In this document: positions 51,581-61,680 of the stretch, in pieces
Numbering within the stretch: position 1 is the stretch's first letter
Layout: the number at the start of each line of letters is the position of its first letter
NCBI GenBank assembly: GCA_937930305.1
Contig: CALGLE010000004.1
Span: 220,920-284,919 of the forward strand
Origin: an uncultured Granulosicoccaceae bacterium
Lineage (GTDB): Bacteria > Pseudomonadota > Gammaproteobacteria > Granulosicoccales > Granulosicoccaceae
Direction of reading: 5' to 3'
DNA length: 64,000 bases
The notes under the pieces: model-generated
The model's input: the letters and a program-made list of their open reading frames with translations, nothing else
Told to the model about the DNA's origin: nothing
The model's database searches: none
Translations under genes and position numbers: made by a program

Positions 51581-54500
51581 TTGATCGCTGTAAATTCATT
51601 AGATTATATTTGGCTACTCATCTGTAGCGTCTTAGTGATGATCATGCAGGTGGGTTTTTGCATGCTGGAATCTGGCTTTGTGCGGGCCAAGAACGTCATC
51701 AATGTGGCGTTCAAAAACATGATGGATTTCGTCACAGCGTGCCTGATGTTCTGGGCCTTGGGCTTTGGCCTCATGTATGGCGCCTCGGTGTACGGGTTGT
51801 TTGGCTCCTCATTATTCTTCGTGCAACACGGAAGCGTTAACGGCGCTTTTCTCATCTTTCAAATTATGTTTTGCGGCACAGCCGCCACCATTATCGGTGG
51901 TGCATTAGCTGAGCGCACTCGCTTCTCCGTATTCATCATTATCAGTGTCATTGTGGCCTCGCTAGTGTATCCCGTCGCAGGCCACTGGGCTTGGTCTGGA
52001 GCCGACACAGGGGACAGCACGGGTTGGTTGGGTCAACTGGGGTTTATCGATTTCGCAGGTGGGATGGTTGTCCATGGCGTCGGCGGATGGTTTGCGTTAG
52101 CCGCCGTCATTGTTATCGGTGCTCGCATCGGTCGCTTTGATCCGAATAAGCCGCCGATTCGTGGATGGAATTATCCGGTGTCAACTGCTGGCGTGTTAGT
52201 GCTGTGGTTTGGATGGTTTGGATTTAATGGCGGCAGTGGGTTAATTTTTGATAGCTCGGTAAGCGCTGTTTTACTTAACACCACGTTAGCGGCTGCCAGT
52301 GGAGGCATGACGTTAGTTGTTATTGCTTGGTTGCGTGATCACAGGCCAAACATCGCTGCCTCATTGAATGGTGTGTTGGCGGGATTGGTGGGTGTAACAG
52401 CGGGTTGTCATATTTTCTCCACTTTTGATGCCATCTTAGTGGGAATCATCTGTTCCATCGTTTGTGCCTATGTCACGGTTAAATTGGAAGATTTTGAAAT
52501 TGATGATGTCATCGGGGCCTTCCCGGTGCATGGGGCTGCAGGTGTTGCTGGCACCTTATTAGTCGCCTTATTAGGTGATGCTTCAGCGTTTCCGCAAGGC
52601 CACACGGTTCTTCAGCAATTTGGTGTGCAGGCATTAGGTGCTGCCGCCATTTCAGGCTGGGCATTTGGTGTCGGTTTCTTGCTGCTAGGGCTGTTAAACA
52701 AAGTGATGTCCTTGCGAGTGAGCCCAGAAAATGAAGTGCAGGGATTAAACATATCGGAACACGGTGCTTCAACTGAATTAGTTGATTTACTGGGCGATAT
52801 GCACGTAAAGGGAGATGATGGCGACTTCTCTGGGTCGGTGGAAGTTGAACCGCATACGGAAGTGGGGCAAATTGCATTTGAATACAACCGTGTGCTCGAG
52901 CGTGTTCGACGAGAAATCGAAACCCGTGAAGAAGCTTGGCGACAACTGAAAGAGGCATCACATTTTCAGTTTATTTTTGAAAATACGCACGAAGGTATTG
53001 TGCAGTTGTCGTTAAAAGGTGAAATTTTAGAATCTAATCCAGCGGCAGCGTCATTGTTGGGTTTTAACAATAGCGACCAGTTGGATGAAAAAGCGGGCGA
53101 TTGGCTCTGCCATTCCATATTCGCTGACTCGGAATTTAAAAACCAAATCATTGAAGAGTTGGATGCGTCCGGTGTTGTGCTGGAAAAAGAAATAGACTTC
53201 CGACGTTTTGTTGATGGTAAAGCAGGTTCCATCAGCGCCAGTTTACGATTAGTTGAAGGCAATGAAGATGAAGGCGCTTGTTATCTATTGAGCATGATCG
53301 ATATCAGTGATCGTCGTGATAATGAACGCTTGCGAGTGGCTAAAGATGCGGCTGAAGCTGCTAACGATGCAAAAAGCCTATTTTTAGCGAACATGAGCCA
53401 TGAAATTCGTACCCCTTTAAATGGGGTGACTGGCATGATCGAGTTATTAAGTCGCACGGAACTTTCATCTCAGCAATCTCGCTACACCGATATTGCGGCA
53501 ACTTCTGCTCAAGCCCTTTTAAGCGTTATCAATAACATTCTTGATGTGTCTAAAATTGAAGCCGGTAAGCTTGAACTTGAACACGACGAATTCGATTTAT
53601 ACGAAATATTGGCAGATGTTGCTGATATGTTCGCACCACAAGCCGCTGCTAAGCAACTAGAGATCATTAATGCCGTTTCACCTGATATTCCTGCACGTGT
53701 CATTGGAGATGGTGAACGGCTTCGACAGGTCATTATAAATCTGTTAAACAATGCCGTGAAATTTACAGAATCGGGCACCATTTCACTGGAAACATCGGTA
53801 AAGGCATCGCTGGAAGGCGCTGTGCATCTGCAATTTGCAGTTAAAGATACCGGCTGTGGCATTCCCGATAAAGCGTTGGTTTCATTGTTCGATGCATTTA
53901 CTCAAGCTGATATTTCCACAACTCGGGAATTCGGTGGAACTGGCCTTGGATTAACCATTTGCCGTCAACTCATTGAATTGATGCGTGGCCACATTCGAGT
54001 AGAAAGTGAGATGGGTGTGGGTACTCAATTCATCATCGATTTGGTGATGCCCGTTGGAAATTTAGCCGCCGATGCTCCATCGGGCAACCTAGATACTTCT
54101 CATGCAGGTAAACGGGTGTTGGCTGTTGATGATCATCCGGCCAATTTAACTTTGGTATGCGATCTTTTAAAGCCCTACGGTGTGAATGTAGCCACTGCCG
54201 AAGAAGGGTATTCCGCGCTTAAAGTGATTGAGAAAGCGCATGACATACGTCAGCCGTTTGATTTGATGTTACTGGATTTCCATATGCCCGGTATGGATGG
54301 GGGTGACTTAGCGCGAGCCGTACGAAGAAATCCTAACTTCAACTCGATGAAAATCATCATGCTGACATCAGTCGATCAAGCGATATCATCTGTTGAGCGT
54401 ACTGAATTAGGTATTGAAACCAGTATTACCAAGCCATTACGTGCGTCACGATTTTTCGAAGCTATTAACGCTGTGCTATCGAATTCGGTGGCGCCGAAAC

Positions 54501-54946
54501 GTGCTGCTGATAAAGCAAAAATTGCTGGCAATGCGGCTGTGGTAGACGAGCCCAAAAACAGTATAGGCAGTGTGTTGTTGGTCGAAGATAACCTGGTCAA
54601 TCAAATGGTGGCAGAAGGCATATTACAGGACATCGGATACGCCGTCACCGTTGTTTCAAACGGGCAAGAAGCGTTGGACGCGCTGCAGCAGCAGGTATTT
54701 GATGCGGTACTGATGGATTGTCAAATGCCAGTAATGGATGGTTTTGAAGCGACCCGTCGTTGGCGGGAACACGAACGTTCCCACAGCCAACCCGAGTTAC
54801 CCATTATTGCATTGACCGCCAATGCGGTTAAAGGCGATAGAGAGCGTTGCTTGGTGGCGGGTATGAACGAATACGTGACGAAACCGATTGATGTAAACAC
54901 CTTGTCGGGCGTATTGGCGCAATTGATACAGCAGCGAGCAGCTTAA
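51581..54946 (+). CDS. Ammonium transporter fused to PAS / hybrid histidine kinase / two receiver domains
   Basis: Amt core ('[15 protein letters not shown]', '[12 protein letters not shown]', '[12 protein letters not shown]'), H-box '[15 protein letters not shown]', N-box '[15 protein letters not shown]', REC '[11 protein letters not shown]' and '[11 protein letters not shown]'; TTG start. Confidence 0.95.
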   Translation: MIAVNSLDYIWLLICSVLVMIMQVGFCMLESGFVRAKNVINVAFKNMMDFVTACLMFWALGFGLMYGASVYGLFGSSLFFVQHGSVNGAFLIFQIMFCGTAATIIGGALAERTRFSVFIIISVIVASLVYPVAGHWAWSGADTGDSTGWLGQLGFIDFAGGMVVHGVGGWFALAAVIVIGARIGRFDPNKPPIRGWNYPVSTAGVLVLWFGWFGFNGGSGLIFDSSVSAVLLNTTLAAASGGMTLVVIAWLRDHRPNIAASLNGVLAGLVGVTAGCHIFSTFDAILVGIICSIVCAYVTVKLEDFEIDDVIGAFPVHGAAGVAGTLLVALLGDASAFPQGHTVLQQFGVQALGAAAISGWAFGVGFLLLGLLNKVMSLRVSPENEVQGLNISEHGASTELVDLLGDMHVKGDDGDFSGSVEVEPHTEVGQIAFEYNRVLERVRREIETREEAWRQLKEASHFQFIFENTHEGIVQLSLKGEILESNPAAASLLGFNNSDQLDEKAGDWLCHSIFADSEFKNQIIEELDASGVVLEKEIDFRRFVDGKAGSISASLRLVEGNEDEGACYLLSMIDISDRRDNERLRVAKDAAEAANDAKSLFLANMSHEIRTPLNGVTGMIELLSRTELSSQQSRYTDIAATSAQALLSVINNILDVSKIEAGKLELEHDEFDLYEILADVADMFAPQAAAKQLEIINAVSPDIPARVIGDGERLRQVIINLLNNAVKFTESGTISLETSVKASLEGAVHLQFAVKDTGCGIPDKALVSLFDAFTQADISTTREFGGTGLGLTICRQLIELMRGHIRVESEMGVGTQFIIDLVMPVGNLAADAPSGNLDTSHAGKRVLAVDDHPANLTLVCDLLKPYGVNVATAEEGYSALKVIEKAHDIRQPFDLMLLDFHMPGMDGGDLARAVRRNPNFNSMKIIMLTSVDQAISSVERTELGIETSITKPLRASRFFEAINAVLSNSVAPKRAADKAKIAGNAAVVDEPKNSIGSVLLVEDNLVNQMVAEGILQDIGYAVTVVSNGQEALDALQQQVFDAVLMDCQMPVMDGFEATRRWREHERSHSQPELPIIALTANAVKGDRERCLVAGMNEYVTKPIDVNTLSGVLAQLIQQRAA

Positions 54947-54956
54947 CAACGAAGCC

Positions 54957-56405
54957 CTAGGTTCCGCAGAATGTGGCCTGCACGCGCTGCGCCTGTTCAG
55001 GTGCTTGAGAGAAGTCGGCATGTTCAACAAACGGATTTCGTAACGCTGTTTCAAAGCGCTGAAACAAAGTCCAATCGCCTTGCACCGCTACTTCTATTGT
55101 GGCTTCAATCCAATGGTTTCTGGGAATAACCGCTGGATTGATTTGTTGCATGCGTGTTGTGTTGTGAGGCCCGTTCAAGCGTTGGTGCCAACGGTGAATC
55201 CACTCGCTGATCTTTTCTCTATCGGAGAATAAGGCTTCTAATTCATCGCTGTCCTCATCACACAAATGCCGAAAACATAGGGTAAAGTCAACCGAGTCGG
55301 CCTGCATTAAATCCAGAAAAGCATCCATTAATTCCATATCATCTGTTTGGGGGCTGTCGAATAAGCCAAATTTTTCACGCATGCGCTCGGTGTAAGCGTT
55401 AGCGTAGAGTTGCGGAAAATGATCTACTGCAGTTTGTGCGAATTGAATGGCTACTGGTTCATCGCCGGCCAAAACTGGCAACAAAGCTTGCGCCAGCATG
55501 GCCATATTCCAGTGCCCGATGCGAGGTTGGTTTTGATACGCATAGCGACCTTGTTGATCAATGGAACTGAAGACTTTACTTCGATTAAATTCATCCATAA
55601 AAGCACAGGGGCCGTAATCGATGGTTTCACCAGTAAGCGAGGCGTTATCGGTGTTCATCACGCCATGAATAAATCCCAGCGCTTGCCATCGCGCAATTAA
55701 GTTAGCCTGTTTCTCTATCACAGCATTCAACAAGGCAACGGCTGGGTTTTCGGAATTTTTTAGTTCTGGGTAATGGGTGTCAATCAATAAATCGATAACT
55801 GCTCGTGTGCCTTCCACATCTTGTTTAGCCGCCAGATATTCAAACGTACCCACCCGAATGTGGCTCTTTGCCACTCGGGTGAGAACGGCCCCGGGTAAGG
55901 GGCCTTGTTCGCGCAGAACGTATTCCCCTGTACTCACGGCAGCAAGTGCCAAGGTCGAGGGCACTTGGTATTTCGGCATGGCGTTGCTAACGAGATATTC
56001 GCGTATGACTGGGCCTAACCAGGCGCGACCATCGCCACCTCGGGAATAGGGTGTGGGGCCAGAGCCTTTAAGCTGAATATCCACGTGTTCGCCCGAGGCG
56101 CAGCTTATTTCGCCCAGTAGCACCGCACGCCCATCGCCCAACATGCCTGACCAATGGCCAAATTGGTGGCCGGCGTAGGCCGCGGCGAGTGGTTCTGAAC
56201 CAACCGGCACAGAGTTACCGGAAAAAATTTCAGCTAGGGTGGCGTCGCCGATGCGTTGTCTATCGATACCAAGCTGTGCGCCCAACTCATCATTAAAGGC
56301 GAACAGTGATGGTTCGGCCACCGGCGTTGGGCTAAGGCGCGTGAACAGCTGCTCAGGCAGGCGCGCAAAGCGGTTATCAAAAGCCAGGCTTGGGAAGGAG
56401 GACAT
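54957..56405 (-). CDS. selO: SelO/YdiU (UPF0061) family pseudokinase, protein adenylyltransferase
   Basis: 'FDNRFARLPEQLFTRLSPTPV', 'AAAYAGHQFGHWSGMLGDGRAVLLGE', 'KGSGPTPYSRGGDGRAWLGPVIREYLVSNAM', C-terminal 'FCGT'. Confidence 0.96.
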   Translation of the reverse strand: MSSFPSLAFDNRFARLPEQLFTRLSPTPVAEPSLFAFNDELGAQLGIDRQRIGDATLAEIFSGNSVPVGSEPLAAAYAGHQFGHWSGMLGDGRAVLLGEISCASGEHVDIQLKGSGPTPYSRGGDGRAWLGPVIREYLVSNAMPKYQVPSTLALAAVSTGEYVLREQGPLPGAVLTRVAKSHIRVGTFEYLAAKQDVEGTRAVIDLLIDTHYPELKNSENPAVALLNAVIEKQANLIARWQALGFIHGVMNTDNASLTGETIDYGPCAFMDEFNRSKVFSSIDQQGRYAYQNQPRIGHWNMAMLAQALLPVLAGDEPVAIQFAQTAVDHFPQLYANAYTERMREKFGLFDSPQTDDMELMDAFLDLMQADSVDFTLCFRHLCDEDSDELEALFSDREKISEWIHRWHQRLNGPHNTTRMQQINPAVIPRNHWIEATIEVAVQGDWTLFQRFETALRNPFVEHADFSQAPEQAQRVQATFCGT

Positions 56406-56485
56406 GACAAATCTCCGCTGCACAAGGGCTGTATAGCCCCGTGCGGCTGTGTAAACTGAACGCATCAATTGATTGAGGATACCCC

Positions 56486-57664
56486 ATGCCCATCATTAAC
56501 CGATTTGCAGATTGGCACGACGATATTGCCCAGTGGCGTCAAACGATTCATGCGCAGCCTGAACTGCAATACGATGTGCACAAAACAGCGGCCTTTGTGT
56601 GCGAGCGATTGAACGAATTTGGGGTTGATGAGGTGATCTCTGGTATTGGTCAAACCGGCGTTGTCGGTTTAATTCATGGAAAGCTAGACAGTGCCGGTGA
56701 CGAGGCGACCAAAGTGGTTGGCCTACGCGCGGACATGGACGCTTTGCCCATTCAGGAGGTGCGGGAATTACCTTATAAATCCACCGTGGAAGGTAAGATG
56801 CACGCCTGTGGTCATGATGGGCATACCGCGATGTTGTTAGGCGCTGCACGATACTTGGCAGAAACGCGGCAGTTCAAGGGCACAGTTGCAGTGATATTTC
56901 AGCCTGCGGAAGAAGGCGGTGGCGGGGGGAAAGCCATGGTGGACGATGGCATGATGGAGCGTTTTGGCATCCAGCAAGTGTTTGGTATGCACAACATGCC
57001 AGGGTTGGACGTTGGAAAATTCGCTATCACGCCAGGGCCGATGATGGCAGCGGCCGATACCTTTCACATTGAAATCACCGGACGAGGTGGGCATGCGGCG
57101 AGGCCGCACGGATGTATTGATCCGGCCATGGTTACCGTTCAGCTGGTACAGGCCATTCAAACGATCGTGTCCAGAAATGCGGCACCGTTGGATAGCCTCG
57201 TTATTTCAGTCACTCAAATTCATTTGGGCGACACCGATAATGTCATCCCGCAAACGGCGATGCTTGGGGGCACCGTGCGAACCTTCAGCCCAGAGATGCG
57301 CGTGCTGGCGGAAAAACGTATAAAGGAGTTAGCCACACACATTAGCGCAGCTTTCGATGCGTCAATTGAAGTGACCTATGAATTAGGCTACCCCGTGACG
57401 GTCAACCATGTGGCTGAAACCGAAACGGCAGGGAACGTCGCCGCTGGCATTGTTAGCGAAGAACACTGTGATCGCAGCGCGACGCCAATGATGGGTGCTG
57501 AAGATTTTTCCTATATGTTGGAATCACGCCCTGGTGCCTTTATCTTTATTGGGCAAGGTGATTCGGCCGGGTTGCACCACCCCGAATATGATTTCAATGA
57601 TGAGATAATCCCGATTGGCTGCAGCTATTGGGTCAACCTGGCAGAAACCACACTAAATCAATGA
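56486..57664 (+). CDS. M20 family amidohydrolase (hippurate hydrolase-like)
   Basis: 'GLRADMDALPIQE', 'MHACGHDGHTAMLLGAARYL', 'MMGAEDFSYML'. Confidence 0.96.
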   Translation: MPIINRFADWHDDIAQWRQTIHAQPELQYDVHKTAAFVCERLNEFGVDEVISGIGQTGVVGLIHGKLDSAGDEATKVVGLRADMDALPIQEVRELPYKSTVEGKMHACGHDGHTAMLLGAARYLAETRQFKGTVAVIFQPAEEGGGGGKAMVDDGMMERFGIQQVFGMHNMPGLDVGKFAITPGPMMAAADTFHIEITGRGGHAARPHGCIDPAMVTVQLVQAIQTIVSRNAAPLDSLVISVTQIHLGDTDNVIPQTAMLGGTVRTFSPEMRVLAEKRIKELATHISAAFDASIEVTYELGYPVTVNHVAETETAGNVAAGIVSEEHCDRSATPMMGAEDFSYMLESRPGAFIFIGQGDSAGLHHPEYDFNDEIIPIGCSYWVNLAETTLNQ

Positions 57665-57725
57665 AAAACCGTCAGTACATAATTACTTTTACCCTGTTGC
57701 TTAACTTATAACCTTTGAAACGACT

Positions 57726-58100
57726 ATGAAAACATCAAAAGACTACTTAGACGAAGCGAACGCGTCAGTTCCTCGCATATCTGCTGAAGAAGCCATGCAA
57801 GCGCACGGCAAAGACAACGCGGTGTTTGTGGATGTGCGGGATTCGTCTGCCATCGCAGGCTCTGGAACAGTGGCTGGTGCGCAACGCATTCCACGCGGCA
57901 TGTTGGAATTCATGGCAGATGATGCGTCCCCATTACACAACGAAGCCATGAAAAAGGACGCGGATATTTATGTGCTGTGTGCCGTCGGTGGCCAGGCGGC
58001 ATTGGCCGGTAAAACCCTGCAAGACATGGGTTACAGCTCAGTGAAAAATATCGGCGGTTTTTCTGATTGGAAAGATGCCGGTGGTGCGACCGAAGCGTAA
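57726..58100 (+). CDS. Rhodanese-like domain protein
   Basis: 'VFVDVRDSSAIAGSGTVAGAQRIPRG', 'YVLCAVGGQAALAGKTLQDMGYSSVKNIGGFSDWKDAG'. Confidence 0.93.
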   Translation: MKTSKDYLDEANASVPRISAEEAMQAHGKDNAVFVDVRDSSAIAGSGTVAGAQRIPRGMLEFMADDASPLHNEAMKKDADIYVLCAVGGQAALAGKTLQDMGYSSVKNIGGFSDWKDAGGATEA

Positions 58101-58107
58101 CAGCGAT

Positions 58108-58596
58108 TTAACTCAAGAGGCCACTGCAACGAATGGCGCGATCGTTGTGGATGGCCACTTGCTCAATGGTTACCACCATCACGGTGATGGGTAAGGTGTT
58201 CTGAAATTCAAATCGTTTCAGTAGTTCAGGGTCGGTTGAAAGTCTGGCCCGACCCAACACACGAACGGATTCTTGCCACCGCTCAGATAGAAACCACAAA
58301 GCTACGTGGCCGTTTTCGATCACGTTTAAGGCGGTGTCTAAACGATGGCTGCCCGGGCGATCGGGAATAGCTAAGGTGTTGGCGTCGAGTACCTGGACCA
58401 AGTTGCCAGCGGCGTCCCCTCGGGGTGAGCAATCCACACCCTCAGAACCCATCGAGGCGATAACACAGAAACATGAGGCGCTCAATTTATCGCGTAAGCG
58501 ATCATCCAAAGTCGTGACGCGTTTTTTCTCAGCTTTAGAAGAAGGCGCAGGATACAGCGACTTTAAGCTTTCTGCTGTTAGCACGTCATAACTCAA
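58108..58596 (-). CDS. Pyridoxamine 5'-phosphate oxidase family protein
   Basis: 'CFCVIASMGSEGVDCSPRGDAAGNLVQVLDANTLAIPDRPGSHRLDTALNVIENG'; TTG start. Confidence 0.9.
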   Translation of the reverse strand: MSYDVLTAESLKSLYPAPSSKAEKKRVTTLDDRLRDKLSASCFCVIASMGSEGVDCSPRGDAAGNLVQVLDANTLAIPDRPGSHRLDTALNVIENGHVALWFLSERWQESVRVLGRARLSTDPELLKRFEFQNTLPITVMVVTIEQVAIHNDRAIRCSGLLS

Positions 58597-58607
58597 GAGT
58601 GCACCTC

Positions 58608-59462
58608 TTAGCGTGCGTTTAATACAGCGGCGTGATGTGCCAGGTGATCTTCGATGAAACTGGAGACGAAATAATACGAATGATCGTACCCAGGTTGCAT
58701 ACGATAGTTTACGGCTTGGCCTGCGCTTTCACAGGCGGCAACAAACGCTGCCGGTGTGAGTTGTTCTTCTAAAAACTGATCGGCGTCGCCGGTATCAATG
58801 AGCAAGGTTGCAGCGCTGGGTCGAGCGGCGACCAATTGCGCAGCATCGTAGTTGGCCCATGTGCTTTTATCATCACCTAAGTAGGCCGTGAACGCTTTTT
58901 GCCCCCAAGGAACCTGTGATGGGCAAGCGATGGGTGAAAAAGCTGATACCGATTGATAGTGTTTTGGGTTTTTTAAATGCAAGGTTAGAGCACCGTGCCC
59001 ACCCATGGAATGCCCGGTAATGCCTTGTCGATTTAAATCGGCTTTAAAGTGTTCGCCAATGATCGGGGGCAACTCATTCTGGATGTATTGATCCATCGCA
59101 AAGTGCGGCGCCCACGGTGATTCCGTGGCGGTTAAATAAAATCCAGCACCTTGGCCCAAGTCATAGGCTTCATCATCAGCGACTTGATCCCCGCGTGGGC
59201 TTGTGTCTGGAGCTACGATCAGAATGCCGTGTTTGGCTGCGGCGTGTTGAATGCCAGACTTCTCCATCACATTCGCCCACGAACAGGTCAGCCCAGACAA
59301 GTACCACAACACAGGCACTGGCCCTTTGGCAGCTTGGGGTGGAGTAAACACGGCGAAGCGCATTTCGCCACCGACCGTTTTACTGGCGTGGGTGTGAACA
59401 GACAGTGTGCCGCCAGCAACAGCCCAACTGGATTCGGTGGTTAGTTCGGTTGTTAAGCTCAT
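58608..59462 (-). CDS. fghA: S-formylglutathione hydrolase
   Basis: 'VLWYLSGLTCSWANVMEKSG', 'ITGHSMGGHGALTLHL', 'YDHSYYFVSSFIEDH'. Confidence 0.97.
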   Translation of the reverse strand: MSLTTELTTESSWAVAGGTLSVHTHASKTVGGEMRFAVFTPPQAAKGPVPVLWYLSGLTCSWANVMEKSGIQHAAAKHGILIVAPDTSPRGDQVADDEAYDLGQGAGFYLTATESPWAPHFAMDQYIQNELPPIIGEHFKADLNRQGITGHSMGGHGALTLHLKNPKHYQSVSAFSPIACPSQVPWGQKAFTAYLGDDKSTWANYDAAQLVAARPSAATLLIDTGDADQFLEEQLTPAAFVAACESAGQAVNYRMQPGYDHSYYFVSSFIEDHLAHHAAVLNAR

Positions 59463-59465
59463 GTT

Positions 59466-60575
59466 TTAATACACAACCACACTGCGAATGCTTTCACCCG
59501 CGTGCATCAAATCAAAGCCTTCGTTGATGTCTTCCAGTTTTAATTTGTGCGTGATCAAGCTATCGATATCTAAGCGGCCTTCCATGTACATATCAACAAT
59601 TTTTGGAACATCAGTTCGCCCACGCGCCCCACCAAAGGCGGTGCCGCGCCAGGATCGTCCGGTAACCAGCTGAAAAGGGCGTGTGGAGATTTCTTTCCCA
59701 GCCCCTGCCACGCCGATGATGATGCTCTCACCCCAGCCTTTGTGGCAACACTCCAAAGCCGCACGCATCACTTCAACGTTGCCAATGCATTCAAATGAAT
59801 AGTCCGCGCCACCGCCTGTGATGTCCACCAAGTGATCCACCAGTTGGTCACCATGGTCTTTTGGGTTAACAAAATCTGTCATGCCAAATTGTCGACCGAT
59901 GGCTTCTTTGCTGGGGTTTAAATCCACGCCAACAATTTGTTTTGCGCCCACCAGCTTTAAGCCTTGGATGACGTTTAAGCCAATGCCGCCTAAACCGAAA
60001 ACAACGCCCACGCAATTAGGCTCAGCTTTGGCTGTGAACATGACCGCGCCGACACCGGTTGTGACGCCACAGCCGATGTAACAAATTTTGTCGAACGGTG
60101 CATCTTTGCGTACCTTGGCTAACGCGATTTCTGGCAACACCGTGTGGTTGGCGAAGGTTGAGCAACCCATGTAGTGCAGTAAGCGTTCGCCTTTGTACGA
60201 AAAGCGCGAGGTGCCATCGGGCATCAAGCCTTGGCCTTGCGTACTTCGAATGGCTTGGCAAAGATTCGTTTTAGGGTGCAAGCAAAAGTCGCATTCGCGG
60301 CATTCAGGTGTGTACAGGGGAATGACGTGGTCACCTGGTTCAACGCTGGTTACGCCTTCGCCCACTTCCAACACAACGCCAGCACCTTCATGCCCTAAAA
60401 TGGTGGGAAATGCCCCTTCTGGGTCAGCACCGGACAATGTGAATTCATCGGTATGACAAATACCGGTGGCTTTTAATTCCACCAGCACTTCTCCGGCTTG
60501 TGGCCCGTCAAGGTCGACTTCGACCACTTCTAGAGGCTTTCCGGCGCCAAACGCCACAGCAGCTTGAGTTTTCAT
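59466..60575 (-). CDS. frmA: S-(hydroxymethyl)glutathione dehydrogenase / class III alcohol dehydrogenase
   Basis: '[33 protein letters not shown]', '[16 protein letters not shown]'; start set at internal ATG. Confidence 0.97.
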   Translation of the reverse strand: MKTQAAVAFGAGKPLEVVEVDLDGPQAGEVLVELKATGICHTDEFTLSGADPEGAFPTILGHEGAGVVLEVGEGVTSVEPGDHVIPLYTPECRECDFCLHPKTNLCQAIRSTQGQGLMPDGTSRFSYKGERLLHYMGCSTFANHTVLPEIALAKVRKDAPFDKICYIGCGVTTGVGAVMFTAKAEPNCVGVVFGLGGIGLNVIQGLKLVGAKQIVGVDLNPSKEAIGRQFGMTDFVNPKDHGDQLVDHLVDITGGGADYSFECIGNVEVMRAALECCHKGWGESIIIGVAGAGKEISTRPFQLVTGRSWRGTAFGGARGRTDVPKIVDMYMEGRLDIDSLITHKLKLEDINEGFDLMHAGESIRSVVVY

Positions 60576-60645
60576 GTCAGATGGTTCCAATACCTTAAAC
60601 GCATAGCTGCAGATATTACCGCATTCGCGCGCGTACAATGGGTCG

Positions 60646-61680
60646 ATGCACGACGCCACTCATCGATTATCAGTAGCCCCCATGATGGAGCTCACCGATC
60701 GCCATTATCGCTATCTCATGCGACGCCTAACCCGTTGCACGGTTTTGTACACCGAAATGCTCACTACCGCTGCGGTGCTCAATGGCGATAAAGAATATCT
60801 ACTCGGGAAAGATGCAGGCGACAACCCTGTGGTCTTGCAGCTGGGTGGTTCGGATCCCATCGCCCTCGCGGAAGCTGCCAGCATTGGCGAGGCCTGGCGC
60901 TACGATGCCATCAATCTTAATGTGGGTTGCCCGAGTGACCGAGTGAAATCGGGCCGCTTTGGTGCTTGCCTAATGGCAGAACCTGAATTGGTGGGCAACT
61001 GCGTACAAGCCATGCAAGCGGCTGTGAACATTCCGGTTACCGTCAAATGCCGTCTCGGTATTGATCGTGAGGACAGCTACGAGGCGTTGAGTTCGTTTGT
61101 CAATACGGTGGCATCGAAAGGCTGCCGGCATTTCATTGTGCACGCCCGCAAAGCGTGGTTGGATGGATTAAGTCCGAAAGAAAATCGCACCATCCCGCCG
61201 TTACGCTACGAATACGTCTACCGCCTAAAAGAAGAATTTCCCTCGCTGAAGATTGACATCAACGGCGGCATTGTGTCGTTGGATGAAACCACTGAACATT
61301 TGCGCCACGTCGATGGGGTCATGATTGGCCGCGAGGCTTACTACAACCCCAGCTGCCTGTTGCAGGCTGACTCGCTTGTGTACGGCCAAACTGGTCCACA
61401 CAATCAAGGCCATGAGCGATCAGAGACGGCAATGCTAGCCGATGTCGCCAGAGATTTTGCCCAATATATGCAATCCCAATATGAGTCCGGTGTTCGTATT
61501 AATGCCATGAGTCGCCACCTAGTGGCCTTATATCAATCCATACCTGGCGCACGACTTTGGCGCCGGCACTTAAGCGAGCACGCATCGGGTGCTCAAGACG
61601 CTATTGAGTTAGTGGATACCGCATTAAGCTATGTGTTTGATGCCAATCAATCGGTTACTGAGCGTCGCTATGCACCGTAG
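60646..61680 (+). CDS. dusA: tRNA dihydrouridine synthase A
   Basis: '[19 protein letters not shown]', '[22 protein letters not shown]', '[16 protein letters not shown]'. Confidence 0.97.
   Translation: MHDATHRLSVAPMMELTDRHYRYLMRRLTRCTVLYTEMLTTAAVLNGDKEYLLGKDAGDNPVVLQLGGSDPIALAEAASIGEAWRYDAINLNVGCPSDRVKSGRFGACLMAEPELVGNCVQAMQAAVNIPVTVKCRLGIDREDSYEALSSFVNTVASKGCRHFIVHARKAWLDGLSPKENRTIPPLRYEYVYRLKEEFPSLKIDINGGIVSLDETTEHLRHVDGVMIGREAYYNPSCLLQADSLVYGQTGPHNQGHERSETAMLADVARDFAQYMQSQYESGVRINAMSRHLVALYQSIPGARLWRRHLSEHASGAQDAIELVDTALSYVFDANQSVTERRYAP

Noticed and set aside
58608-60575. frmA-fghA formaldehyde detoxification pair as a novelty
   Set aside because: Well-known glutathione-dependent formaldehyde oxidation gene pair; ordinary.
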